Shown here: positions 33,177 through 40,818 of the stretch, one piece after another | Position numbering within the stretch: position 1 is the first letter of the stretch | Layout: each line of letters starts with the position of its first letter | Origin: Gammaproteobacteria bacterium | GTDB lineage: Bacteria; Pseudomonadota; Gammaproteobacteria; Pseudomonadales; Azotimanducaceae | DNA length: 64,000 nt | NCBI GenBank assembly: GCA_028824555.1 | Contig: JAPPDJ010000143.1 | Location: forward strand, 1-64,000 | Direction of reading: 5' to 3' | Made by a program: the position numbers and the translations under genes | The notes under the pieces: generated by a model | The model's input: only the letters and a program-made list of their open reading frames with translations | Databases searched by the model: none | What the model was told of the DNA's origin: nothing

Positions 33177-34177
33177 CGCCGCAACCACGCACCCGATGGA
33201 TGGTTCGAGCCATGCACCTCTGAATGGCAGTTCAGGCAAGCGTTGGCAAGCACGAACTCCGACGCCGCTCCCGGCGGCAGTTGATCCGCCATCTGCGCCA
33301 AGCTGCGGTGACCTGCCGACGAATGGCATTCCTGACAGAGCTGGGGTGCCCGCCGCGTGAGCAACGCCGGCTGGTTCGAGCCGTGCGGCACGTGGCATGT
33401 AAGGCAGTCCTCGGCGGCTGGAGGATGCTCCCAAAGGAATGGCCCCCGCTTCTCGGCATGGCAGGAAAGGCAGGCCTCGTTCACCCCGTCATGCCGGGCC
33501 AACGCCTCCCCTACCCCGCCGTGCGGGTCGTGGCAGTCTCGGCAGACGAGCTGTCCCTGCCGCAGCGGATGCGACGAGCGCTTCAGCGCGTCCGCGAGCA
33601 CGCTGCCGTGGCAGGCACCACACATTTGCCCTTGCATGTCCGGCACTCGCACCGGGTCCGTGTTGGCATGAAGTCGGTGGCAGTCTGCACACGCAAGTTC
33701 AGCCTCCTCGTGGGCACTGCCCAGCCAATGGGCACGCTCGTAGGTCTCGTGGCAGGCAAGACAAAGCGCATTCTGCAACGCCGGCGTCGCATTGCCGCGC
33801 TGCCCGAAGTTCAGCATCGGCTCGCGGCGAGCGCCGTCCGGCAGCATCCGGCGGTCGTGCTCCCCGGCCGGCCCGTGGCACGACTCGCACTGCAAGCCGC
33901 CCGGCGGGGTCGCAGCATCCACCGCAAATGGCGACCCCGCAATGGCTGGGTGTCCGTGCACGGTGGCGAACAGTTCCAAGGTGGGAAACGGTTCCTCCTC
34001 GTCGTGACAGCCGAGGCAGCCATCCGCACCGCGACGGGAGTAGTCGCCATTCGCGAGCTTCTGCGCGAGTTCCTCATGAGCATGGGTCCGATCGGGCTGG
34101 CCGCTAGGCGTAACCGCTAGAAACGCCACGGCGGTCGCAAGAACGGCCCGCAGCGAAGCGCCATCGCTCAAGCGCAA
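33173..34177 (-). CDS. Decaheme c-type cytochrome, MtrA/PioA/DmsE family
   Basis: A 334-residue periplasmic cytochrome. Ten CXXCH motifs are visible in order: CLGCH, CESCH, CLACH, CADCH, CGACH, CRDCH, CLSCH, CLTCH, CQECH, CLNCH, spaced as in MtrA/DmsE proteins. The signal peptide is SLRAVLATAVAFLAVTPSG; TTG at 34177 (or 34171) fits best because the upstream open frame is not protein-like. Length agrees with MtrA. It should insert in the MtrB-type barrel encoded next and pass electrons between periplasm and cell surface. No extracellular MtrC-type cytochrome is adjacent, so the layout resembles PioAB/MtoAB. Confidence 0.9.
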   Translation of the reverse strand: MRLSDGASLRAVLATAVAFLAVTPSGQPDRTHAHEELAQKLANGDYSRRGADGCLGCHDEEEPFPTLELFATVHGHPAIAGSPFAVDAATPPGGLQCESCHGPAGEHDRRMLPDGARREPMLNFGQRGNATPALQNALCLACHETYERAHWLGSAHEEAELACADCHRLHANTDPVRVPDMQGQMCGACHGSVLADALKRSSHPLRQGQLVCRDCHDPHGGVGEALARHDGVNEACLSCHAEKRGPFLWEHPPAAEDCLTCHVPHGSNQPALLTRRAPQLCQECHSSAGHRSLAQMADQLPPGAASEFVLANACLNCHSEVHGSNHPSGAWLRR

Positions 34178-34232
34178 ACCCCACCGCGAACCCCATTTTT
34201 GGCGGCCTTGCCCAACGCGGCTATCCCGGTGA

Positions 34233-34919
34233 ATGATGAACCCTCCACACCATCTGCTCACGCTTCGCGCACCACGCCACACAGTGTCAACAACACCGGA
34301 CAGCCGCACAAGCGTAGCCGCACGACGGGCGTCGCTCTGCATTTGCATTGCACTCGCCGTCCCCGCCGCCGCCCAGTTGGATGGAGCCGACCTCGCGAGC
34401 GCCTGCGACGACTGCCACGGCACCGGCGGCCGCAGCGAGAAGCCCGACATCCCCTCCATTGCCGGCTTCTCGGAGTTCGCCATCATGGACCTGATGCAAA
34501 CCTACCGCGACGGCCTGCGCGAAGGTCGGCGCACGGAGCGCGCCGACGGCACCGAGACCGACATGGTGGAAGTGAGTCGGGCCATCACCGACGAAGAGCT
34601 AGAAGCCGTGGCGCTGCACTACGCCGGCAAGACCTGGATGCCGCACGCCCAGCCCTTCGACTCCCGACGCGCCCAGCGCGGCGAGGCCGTGCACAGGGTC
34701 AAGTGCGCCAAATGCCACATCGAGGGCGGTAGCATCCCCGAAGCAGACCTCGCCATCCTCGCCGGCCAATGGCGCGATTACCTGACCTCCCAGTTCCAGG
34801 CCTTCGACGACAAAACTCGTCGCATGGTCCCCAAAATGGAAAGCAAGTACGAATCACTGTCGGACGCCGACAAGCAGGCGCTGGTCGAGTTCTACGTCAG
34901 CGCCGGCGGACAGCCATAG
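34233..34919 (+). CDS. Diheme cytochrome c (c4-like)
   Basis: A 228-residue periplasmic cytochrome with two heme motifs, CDDCH (about residue 58) and CAKCH (about 152), each followed by a small cytochrome c fold; LAVPAAAQ ends the signal region. The N-terminus before the hydrophobic stretch is long and Arg-rich, so a later start is possible. Two-domain c4-type proteins shuttle electrons in the periplasm. It is divergent from the decaheme/barrel pair across only 55 nt, so shared regulation is likely and it is the best candidate for their periplasmic partner. Confidence 0.8.
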   Translation: MMNPPHHLLTLRAPRHTVSTTPDSRTSVAARRASLCICIALAVPAAAQLDGADLASACDDCHGTGGRSEKPDIPSIAGFSEFAIMDLMQTYRDGLREGRRTERADGTETDMVEVSRAITDEELEAVALHYAGKTWMPHAQPFDSRRAQRGEAVHRVKCAKCHIEGGSIPEADLAILAGQWRDYLTSQFQAFDDKTRRMVPKMESKYESLSDADKQALVEFYVSAGGQP

Positions 34920-34971
34920 CCCGGACTATCGCCTCCGCAACCCCGAGCATGATCCCGTCGATCCCCAACGA

Positions 34972-35028
34972 GCCCCCCCTCCGAAAGGCGAGGACGCCTT
35001 TCGACTCCCCCGCGAGGGGGGAGTGATA
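34972..35028. repeat. Palindromic repeat P3, copy 2 (inverted relative to copy 1)
   Basis: Read on the minus strand it matches 14854-14911: CACTCCCCCCTCGCGGGGGAG, then stem CGAAAGGCG-TCCT-CGCCTTTCG, then GGAGGGGGG. The loop TCCT is kept while the stem differs on both sides. Confidence 0.85.
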
Positions 35029-35083
35029 GGAAAGCGCTCGCGAGCACCGCCTGGTCGAACGGCGAGTGGGAAGCGAACTGCCA

Positions 35084-35160
35084 GACCAGCCCTTAGCTGG
35101 CACCACAAGAGCCGTTGCCTTCGGACAACGCCTCCTGCCCCAGCCCAAGCCGACCTATCA
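35084..35160. repeat. Intergenic repeat P4, copy 2 (inverted)
   Basis: On the minus strand it reads GGCTTGGGCTGGGGCAGGAG and GCGTTGTCCGAAGGCAACGG, matching 1794-1864 with about one difference in five to six bases. Confidence 0.7.
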
Positions 35161-35162
35161 TC

Positions 35163-35198
35163 CTGTCGAGCTTCGCCGAGGGCGGCGAAGCTCGACAG
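35163..35198. repeat. Perfect 15-bp hairpin upstream of the gamma-glutamyltransferase gene
   Basis: CTGTCGAGCTTCGCC pairs exactly with GGCGAAGCTCGACAG around a 6-nt loop (GAGGGC). It lies 18 nt before the ATG at 35216. It could affect translation of that gene or be the end of the P4 element. Confidence 0.75.
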
Positions 35199-35215
35199 CA
35201 TGCCAGGAGCCAAGC

Positions 35216-36799
35216 ATGAACTGGGATTTCCCTTATGCATCGCGCCGAGCGCCGGTTCTGGCGCGCAACGTCGTCGCCACTTCGCAACCGCTCGCCGCCC
35301 AAGCAGGGCTTGATGCCATGCGGCGAGGCGGCAATGCGGTCGACGCTGCGCTCGCCGCTGCCATCACGCTCACGGTGGTCGAACCGTCGATGAACGGGGT
35401 CGGCAGTGATGCCTTCGCCATCGTTTGGGACGGCGAAGCGATCAGCGGCATCAACGGCTCGGGGCGTTCGCCGGCGGGATGGACCCCGGAGCGCTTTGCC
35501 GGCCTTGGCGAAATGCCGATGCATGGATGGGACGCAGTGACGGTGCCCGGCTGCGTGAGTGTTTGGGTGGCGCTCTCGGACCGCTTCGGTCACTTGCCCT
35601 TCGCGGACCTGTTTGGAGCCGCGATTGGCTACGCCCGAGACGGCTTCCACGTCGGCCACAAGACCGCTGCGGGGTGGCGTCATGCCGCCGAGACGTTGGG
35701 CGAGTTTCCGGCCTTCCGCGAGCACTTCCTGCCAAGCGGGAAGGCACCGGCACCGGGCGAGAAGTTCCGCCGACGCGATCTGGCCGACACCCTGACGCGC
35801 ATCGCCGAGACCAAGGGCAAGGCCCTCTACCGCGGCGAACTGGCCGCACGCATCGCCGCCGCTGCTACTCAGGGCGGCGGTGCGATGACCGAGGACGACC
35901 TCGCCGCACATCAATGCGACTGGGTAGATCCCATCGCCCAGCCATACCGCGACGTGGAACTGCTCGAAATCCCCCCCAATGGCCAGGGGCTGGCGGCGCA
36001 GATCGCCCTTGCCATTCTTGAACACCAGGGCACCGCCTCACTCGAGCCAGGCAGCGCGGATTGGACGCACCTGCAAGTCGAGGCCATGAAGATCGCCATC
36101 CGCGCCGCCTTCGACCACTTCGCTGATCCGCGGGCGATGAAGCTGCCGCCAGAAGCCTTGCTCGAACGCGACTCGATTCGTCGCGCTGCGGCGACCATCT
36201 CGCGCGCGACTGCCGCGCCCCTGCCGCCGGTCGCCCTGCCCGTGAGCCACGACACCGTGTATCTCACGGCCGCCGACGAAGAAGGCCGCATGATCTCCAT
36301 GATCCAGTCGAACTACATGGGCTTCGGTTCCGGCATCGTCATCCCGGGCACTGGCATTGCCATGCAGAACCGGGGCGCTGGTTTCACGTTGCAGCCGGGG
36401 CACCCGAACGAGGTTGGCCCGAACAAGCGCCCCTTCCACACCATCATCCCGGGCTTCGTCACCAGGGCCGGCGTTCCCGCCATGAGCTTCGGCGTGATGG
36501 GCGGCCACATGCAGCACCAAGGCCACGTGCAGATGGTCACCCGCATCTTCGACCACCACGAAAACCCGCAGGCCGCCTCCGACGCCCCCCGCTGGCACGT
36601 CACCCCGGACTTCCAGCTCGCCTTGGAGGCCGGCTTCCCCGAATCCGTCGCCCAAGACCTCGCCAATCGAGGCCACAGCGTCGGCATCGTCGAAGCGGAA
36701 GGGGTGTTCGGCGGTGCCCAACTCATCTACCGCATGGAAGACGGCGGCTACTGCGCGGCCTCGGATCACCGCAAGGAAGGTGCTGCCGTCGGCTTCTAG
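35216..36799 (+). CDS. Gamma-glutamyltransferase family protein, cytosolic type
   Basis: A 527-residue Ntn-hydrolase proenzyme. The large-subunit part shows AMRRGGNAVDAALAAAITLTVVEPSMNGVGSDAFAIV; the autoprocessing site is probably before the Thr of SHDTVYLTAADEEGRMIS, the first residue of the small subunit; SNYMGFGSGIVIPGTGIAMQNRGAGF and the late GVMGGHMQHQGHVQ follow. It starts NWDFPYASRRAPV without a signal peptide, unlike periplasmic GGT, and resembles cytosolic YwrD-like enzymes. It should act on gamma-glutamyl amides, but the physiological substrate is open. Confidence 0.85.
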   Translation: MNWDFPYASRRAPVLARNVVATSQPLAAQAGLDAMRRGGNAVDAALAAAITLTVVEPSMNGVGSDAFAIVWDGEAISGINGSGRSPAGWTPERFAGLGEMPMHGWDAVTVPGCVSVWVALSDRFGHLPFADLFGAAIGYARDGFHVGHKTAAGWRHAAETLGEFPAFREHFLPSGKAPAPGEKFRRRDLADTLTRIAETKGKALYRGELAARIAAAATQGGGAMTEDDLAAHQCDWVDPIAQPYRDVELLEIPPNGQGLAAQIALAILEHQGTASLEPGSADWTHLQVEAMKIAIRAAFDHFADPRAMKLPPEALLERDSIRRAAATISRATAAPLPPVALPVSHDTVYLTAADEEGRMISMIQSNYMGFGSGIVIPGTGIAMQNRGAGFTLQPGHPNEVGPNKRPFHTIIPGFVTRAGVPAMSFGVMGGHMQHQGHVQMVTRIFDHHENPQAASDAPRWHVTPDFQLALEAGFPESVAQDLANRGHSVGIVEAEGVFGGAQLIYRMEDGGYCAASDHRKEGAAVGF

Positions 36800-36839
36800 G
36801 CCAAAGGTAGGTGGGGCTTGGCGGCGTTACCCGTACGCG

Positions 36840-36926
36840 TTCATAGGGGCGCCCCTCGTGGTCGCCTGTGTTCGTATGATGTACGGCCTCGGCTTGGCCA
36901 ACACGGGCGACCACAAGGAGTCGCCC
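36840..36926. repeat. Long imperfect inverted repeat before the transporter gene
   Basis: Arms GGGGCGCCCCTCGTGGTCGCC-TGTGTT and AACACGGGCGACCACAAGG-AGTCGCCCCC can pair over about 27 nt with a few mismatches, separated by about 30 nt that include GTATGATGTACGGC. It lies between two same-strand genes and may end the upstream transcript. Confidence 0.65.
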
Positions 36927-36985
36927 CCACCGTGCGAGCCGCCTCATTGGGTGCGAACGGCACCATCGGGAAGGGGACAAACTGC

Positions 36986-38410
36986 ATGACCGAGACGACT
37001 GCTGCTCGGCCCTTGTCGCTGGCGGGAACGCCGGCGGCGAAGCCGCTCGGTTACTACAGTTGGACCATGGGACAGTGCTCGCGGGATCCGCTTTACATAA
37101 TGGTCATCATCTACATTTTCTTCCCGTATTTCAGCAATGTGGTGGTGGGCGACCCGGTGCGGGGGCAGACGCTCATCGGTTATCTGAACGCCAGCGCCGG
37201 ATTCGCAATGGCGCTGACGATTCCCTTCATGGGCGCCATTGCCGACAAGATCGGCCGCCGCAAGCCGTGGATCGCCGCAAGCCACGTGATCCTCGCCGTG
37301 GTGGCCATCCTGATCTGGTGGATTCTGCCGGGGGGCGCTGGCCTCGGCGTGGGCGTCGGCTTCGCCTTGCTGCTGGTGCTGCTGATCGCCTTCGGCTATT
37401 CAGAGGTGTTTCACAACGCGATGCTGCCAAGCGTGACGCCGGCGGACAAGGCAGGACTGGTGTCGGGGCTTGCGTTTTCCGCTGGCAACATGTCGGCGAT
37501 TTTCCTGCTCATTTTCGTGCTGTTTGCGTTCGCCCTGCCGGGCACGCAGCCTTGGCCCTTCCTGCCGGAGGCGCCGCTCTTTGGCATCGACAAGGCGGCA
37601 CACGAGCACGACCGCATCGTCGGCCCAATCGGCGGCATTTGGCTGGCCGTCGCAACCCTGCCCTTGCTGATCTTCACGCCGGACGGCGTGCGCTCGCCAG
37701 AGAGCATTCTCAACAACGTGCGCCGCGGCATCCGGGAAGTGGTGCACACCGTCCGGCGCCTCGACCACTACGCCAACATCGCCGTGTATCTGGTGGCGCG
37801 CATGTTCTTCAACGACGGTATGGCTGGGGTCCTCGTCTTCAACGGCGTGTACGCGTCCGGCATCTTCGGCTGGGACACCACGACGATGCTCATCCTGGGC
37901 CTGTGTACCTCCGGCTCGGCGATGGTCGGCGCCTGGCTGGGCGGCCTGCTCGATGACCGGCTCGGCTCCATCCGCACCCTCAAGGTCTCCATCGCCATGA
38001 CCACGCTAATCCTTCTGGCGCTGGTTTCGATGGGGCCGGGCGTGGTGCTGTTCGCCGTGGATGTCGGCATGGAGCCGCTCTGGTCCGTGCCCTACTTCCA
38101 TACGCCCGCCGAGCTCATCTATTTCCTTACCTTCCAGGTCTTTGCCCTGTTCTTCGTGACGGCGCTGTCGGCATCGCGCACGCTCATGGCCAAGCTCTCG
38201 CCGCCGCAGATGGCAACGCAGTTCTTTGGTCTCTACAGCCTGAGCGGCACCGTGACGGCGTTCCTCGCCCCGCTGATGGTGGCCACCACCACGGCGTGGT
38301 TCAGCTCCCAGCGCGCCGGCTTCGCCTCCCTCATCATCCTCATGCTCATCGGCGCCGCGATGCTGTTCTGGGTGCGAGAAGAACAGGCGACTCCGGCACC
38401 GGCCCGCTAG
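36986..38410 (+). CDS. MFS transporter, UMF1/Atg22-like
   Basis: A 474-residue protein with about 12 membrane helices. LGYYSWTMGQCSRDPLYIMVIIYIFFPYF at the start and IPFMGAIADKIGRRKPW (the MFS loop 2-3 motif) match the Atg22/UMF1 branch of the major facilitator superfamily. Other features: a large soluble loop around FTPDGVRSPESILNNVRRGIREVVHTVRRLDHYAN and SASRTLMAKLSPPQMATQFFGLYSLSGTVTAFLAPL. The substrate is unknown; Atg22 relatives export amino acids. The start follows GGAAGGGGAC. The dioxygenase follows after 63 nt. Confidence 0.8.
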   Translation: MTETTAARPLSLAGTPAAKPLGYYSWTMGQCSRDPLYIMVIIYIFFPYFSNVVVGDPVRGQTLIGYLNASAGFAMALTIPFMGAIADKIGRRKPWIAASHVILAVVAILIWWILPGGAGLGVGVGFALLLVLLIAFGYSEVFHNAMLPSVTPADKAGLVSGLAFSAGNMSAIFLLIFVLFAFALPGTQPWPFLPEAPLFGIDKAAHEHDRIVGPIGGIWLAVATLPLLIFTPDGVRSPESILNNVRRGIREVVHTVRRLDHYANIAVYLVARMFFNDGMAGVLVFNGVYASGIFGWDTTTMLILGLCTSGSAMVGAWLGGLLDDRLGSIRTLKVSIAMTTLILLALVSMGPGVVLFAVDVGMEPLWSVPYFHTPAELIYFLTFQVFALFFVTALSASRTLMAKLSPPQMATQFFGLYSLSGTVTAFLAPLMVATTTAWFSSQRAGFASLIILMLIGAAMLFWVREEQATPAPAR

Positions 38411-38473
38411 CGCGCCGCCCTCCAAGCGGCGAGGGCGTATGATGGGCAGACCACGAGGAAGCGAGGCCAAGCA

Positions 38474-39397
38474 ATGCCCATCACCGTCACGCCCACCGAC
38501 GCGACCCTTGGCGCTGTGGTCACCGATGTGGACCTCGCGCAACTGGACGATGCCACTTGGGAGGAGATCCACGCCGCCTTCCTCACCTACGGCGTCCTCA
38601 TCTTCCCGGGCCAGAACCTCACCGAAGAGGCGCAAGGGGCATTCGCGCTTCGCTTCGGCAACATCGAAAAGCTGACCCCCAAGCAGGACAAACCCACCCT
38701 CCAGTTCTCAAACCAAAAGCCCGACGGCACGACAGCGCAGCCGAGCGACCCCGGCTACCCGCTCATGCGAGGCAACGAGGGCTGGCATACGGACAGCACC
38801 TACATGCCGCTGGCCGCCAAGGCAGCCATGTTGATGGCACTCGTGGTGCCGCCGGAGGGGGGCGAGACGGAATTCGCCGACATGCGCGCAGCCTACGACG
38901 CCCTCTCGCCACAAATGCAGGAGAAACTCGAAGGGCTGTCGGCGCACCATTCGCTGTACCACTCCCAGTCGAAAGCCGGCTACACCCACAAGACCGACCA
39001 CCTCTACGGCTTCCACGACAAGGGTGCGCCGCGGCGTCCCGTCATCAAGACCCACCCAGAGACCGGCCGCAAGTCGATCTACACGGGCCGCCACGCATAC
39101 GGGATTGTCGGTATGGCGCCGGAGGAATCCGAGGCACTGCTCGACGCCCTCATGGAGGATGCCTGCCAGCCGCCCCGAACCTATCGCCATTCGTGGCAGG
39201 TCGGCGACCTCGTGGTCTGGGACAACCGCTGCCTAATGCACCGAGCACGGCCCTACGACACGAGCCACCCGCGGGTTCTGCGCGCCTCGAGGATTGCCGG
39301 AGAGCCGGAAACGGAGTTGGCACCGACGTACCCGGACCCACGCGCCGAGGCATATCACCCCACCACGAGCAACGAATCGGCGCTCGCGACTGCGTAA
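38474..39397 (+). CDS. TauD/TfdA-family Fe(II)/2-oxoglutarate dioxygenase
   Basis: A 307-residue dioxygenase. The facial triad is visible: NEGWHTDSTYM (HxD), distal His in WDNRCLMHRARPYD, and the 2-oxoglutarate-binding Arg in PRVLRASRI. FLTYGVLIFPGQNLTEEAQGAFALRFG is the typical N-terminal core. Members release sulfite, phenol or ammonia from varied substrates by hydroxylation. The gene follows the transporter, so import and oxidation of the same compound is plausible. It is convergent with the arsC gene. Confidence 0.85.
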   Translation: MPITVTPTDATLGAVVTDVDLAQLDDATWEEIHAAFLTYGVLIFPGQNLTEEAQGAFALRFGNIEKLTPKQDKPTLQFSNQKPDGTTAQPSDPGYPLMRGNEGWHTDSTYMPLAAKAAMLMALVVPPEGGETEFADMRAAYDALSPQMQEKLEGLSAHHSLYHSQSKAGYTHKTDHLYGFHDKGAPRRPVIKTHPETGRKSIYTGRHAYGIVGMAPEESEALLDALMEDACQPPRTYRHSWQVGDLVVWDNRCLMHRARPYDTSHPRVLRASRIAGEPETELAPTYPDPRAEAYHPTTSNESALATA

Positions 39398-39493
39398 CGA
39401 GGTCTGACCCGGGTGACGCACGCGTCACCCGGCGAGTCGCGCCCTACCTTGCGAATCGGGAGAGCATTCCGCCCTCCTCCGCGGGGCACGCTG

Positions 39494-39844
39494 CTAAAGC
39501 AGTTCCTCCACCTTCTCCGAAGGCCGGGCGATGACGGCCTTCTCGCCGCGCACGATTATGGGGCGTTGCATCAGCTTTGGATGCTCTTGCAGCAGGCCCA
39601 CCACTGCGTCTCGGGTGGTGTAGTCAGCGGCGTTCAGGCCCAGCGCCTTGAAGTTGCGGTCGTTGCGGACGAACTTGGCCGGCGGCTCGCCGACAAGGTC
39701 GATGAGACGCGCCATCGTGGCCGCATCAATGGGGGTCTTGAGGTATTGAACGACATCGAACTCGACGTCGCGCTCGCGCAGGATGTCCAGCGCGCCGCGT
39801 GATTTGCCTCACCCCGGGTTGTGATAGACGACGATGCGATCCAT
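39494..39844 (-). CDS. arsC: ArsC-family (glutaredoxin-type) arsenate reductase, candidate selenoprotein with UGA at residue 12
   Basis: A continuous 116-codon frame if UGA at 39809-39811 is read as an amino acid. The N-terminus is IVVYHNPG-U-GKSRGALDIL, so the UGA sits exactly where ArsC proteins have the catalytic cysteine (YHNPxCxxSR). The rest is a normal ArsC: KFVRND, MQRPIIVRG and VIARPSEKVEELL keep the three arginines that bind the oxyanion. No cysteine occurs anywhere, so without selenocysteine the protein would have no redox residue. The start ATG is 53 nt after secF, last gene of the queA-tgt-yajC-secDF cluster. Alternative: a nonsense mutation or read error. Confidence 0.75.
39775..39794 (-). 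promoter_or_regulatory. Candidate bacterial SECIS hairpin downstream of the arsC UGA
   Basis: On the minus strand, 19 nt after the UGA, a 10-nt apical loop UGGACAUCCU (39789-39780) is closed by a 5-bp CGCGC/GCGCG stem, with further pairing below it across bulges. Bacterial SECIS elements have an apical loop about 16-37 nt after the UGA with a G near its 5' side, which this fits. GC-rich coding sequence forms hairpins easily, so the support is moderate. Confidence 0.45.
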
Positions 39845-39897
39845 GTCTTTCCCTCGAGCAAGTGGCGTCGGATGGGAGTATAGGCGGAAGGCAAGAA

Positions 39898-40818
39898 TCA
39901 GGGAGTCTCCGCCGACTCCTTCTCCGGCAAGGCCAGGTCCTGGCGCGTGATGCCCATGGTTAGGAGCACATTGGCGGCGACGTAAATCGACGAGTACGTG
40001 CCCACCATCACCCCGATGGTCAGCGCAGTGGCGAAGCCAGTAATCTGCTCCCCGCCGGCAATGAGCAGGGCAAGCAAAACCAGCAGCGTGGTCAGCGACG
40101 TCACCAACGTCCGCCCCAGCATCTGGTTCAGCGAGCGGTTGATGATCTCCACCGGCGTCCCCCGCCGCACCGAGCGGAAGTTCTCCCGGATGCGGTCCGA
40201 AACGACGATGGTGTCGTTGAGCGAGTAACCGATCACCGCCAGCAAGGCGGCGAGTTCGGCAAGGCCAAAGGTCCAGCGGAACACCGCGAAGGCGCCCACC
40301 ACGATCAGCACGTCGTGCGCCAGCGCCACCACCGCGCCCACCGCGAACTTCCCCGTGAAGCGGAACATGATGTAGAGCATCACCGCGGCGAGCGCCACCA
40401 ACAGCGCCATGCCCCCTTTCTCGGTGAGTTCCTCGCCTACCGCTGGCCCAACAAACTCCGAACGTCTGAGGTCCACGCCCGGAAAGGCCCGGGCCAGGGC
40501 TGCCGCCACCTCGGTGCCAAGATCGGACTGATCCACTCCCGTCACGGGCGGCATTCGCACCAGAAGCTCGGTCTCGGAGCCGTAGTTCTGCACGACGCCC
40601 CCGGTGAGCCCGGCATCGTCGAGCACCGACCGCACCGTCACCGGCTCAACGGGAGTCGCGAAACCCACCTCTACCAAGGCACCGCCGGTGAAGTCGAGGC
40701 CGCGATTGATGCCGCCAATCGCCAGCGCCACGATCGTGACGATCACGAGCAGGGCGGATGCCACCGCCGCCATCTTCCGGCGCCCCATGAAATCGATGGT
40801 CGGCAGTTCGAACGCCAT
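39898..40818 (-). CDS. secF: Protein translocase subunit SecF
   Basis: A 306-residue inner membrane protein with six helices. GGINRGLDFTGGALVEVGF is the conserved D1-like motif of SecF, followed by the periplasmic domain, then VMLYIMFRFTGKFAVGAVVALAHDVLIVVG, VIGYSLNDTIVVSDRIRENFR and LNQMLGRTLVTSLTTLLVLL. With SecD it uses the proton gradient to pull exported proteins through SecYEG. Its ATG shares one base with the SecD stop (TGATG), indicating coupling. Confidence 0.95.
   Translation of the reverse strand: MAFELPTIDFMGRRKMAAVASALLVIVTIVALAIGGINRGLDFTGGALVEVGFATPVEPVTVRSVLDDAGLTGGVVQNYGSETELLVRMPPVTGVDQSDLGTEVAAALARAFPGVDLRRSEFVGPAVGEELTEKGGMALLVALAAVMLYIMFRFTGKFAVGAVVALAHDVLIVVGAFAVFRWTFGLAELAALLAVIGYSLNDTIVVSDRIRENFRSVRRGTPVEIINRSLNQMLGRTLVTSLTTLLVLLALLIAGGEQITGFATALTIGVMVGTYSSIYVAANVLLTMGITRQDLALPEKESAETP

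Larger units (their letters stand above)
34920..35215. other. Gene-free region with three different repeats
   Basis: No coding sequence is supported in these 296 nt. In order they hold P3 copy 2 (34972-35028), P4 copy 2 (35084-35160) and a perfect 15-bp hairpin (35163-35198), then a short leader with GGAGCC before the gamma-glutamyltransferase ATG. Confidence 0.6.

Noticed and set aside
31956..33284. Plus-strand open frame of 442 codons opposite the MtrB-type gene
   Set aside because: The minus-strand reading has a signal peptide, CXXC and barrel strands and is coupled to a decaheme cytochrome; the plus-strand frame has none of these.
39494..39715. A truncated ArsC starting at the internal ATG (73 residues)
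   Set aside because: It would lack the whole active-site half of the fold; the codons upstream to ATG 39844 are clearly ArsC-like.
39634..39894. Minus-strand 86-codon open frame overlapping arsC in another frame
   Set aside because: Ser/Thr-rich with no family likeness; the ArsC frame with UGA explains this DNA better.
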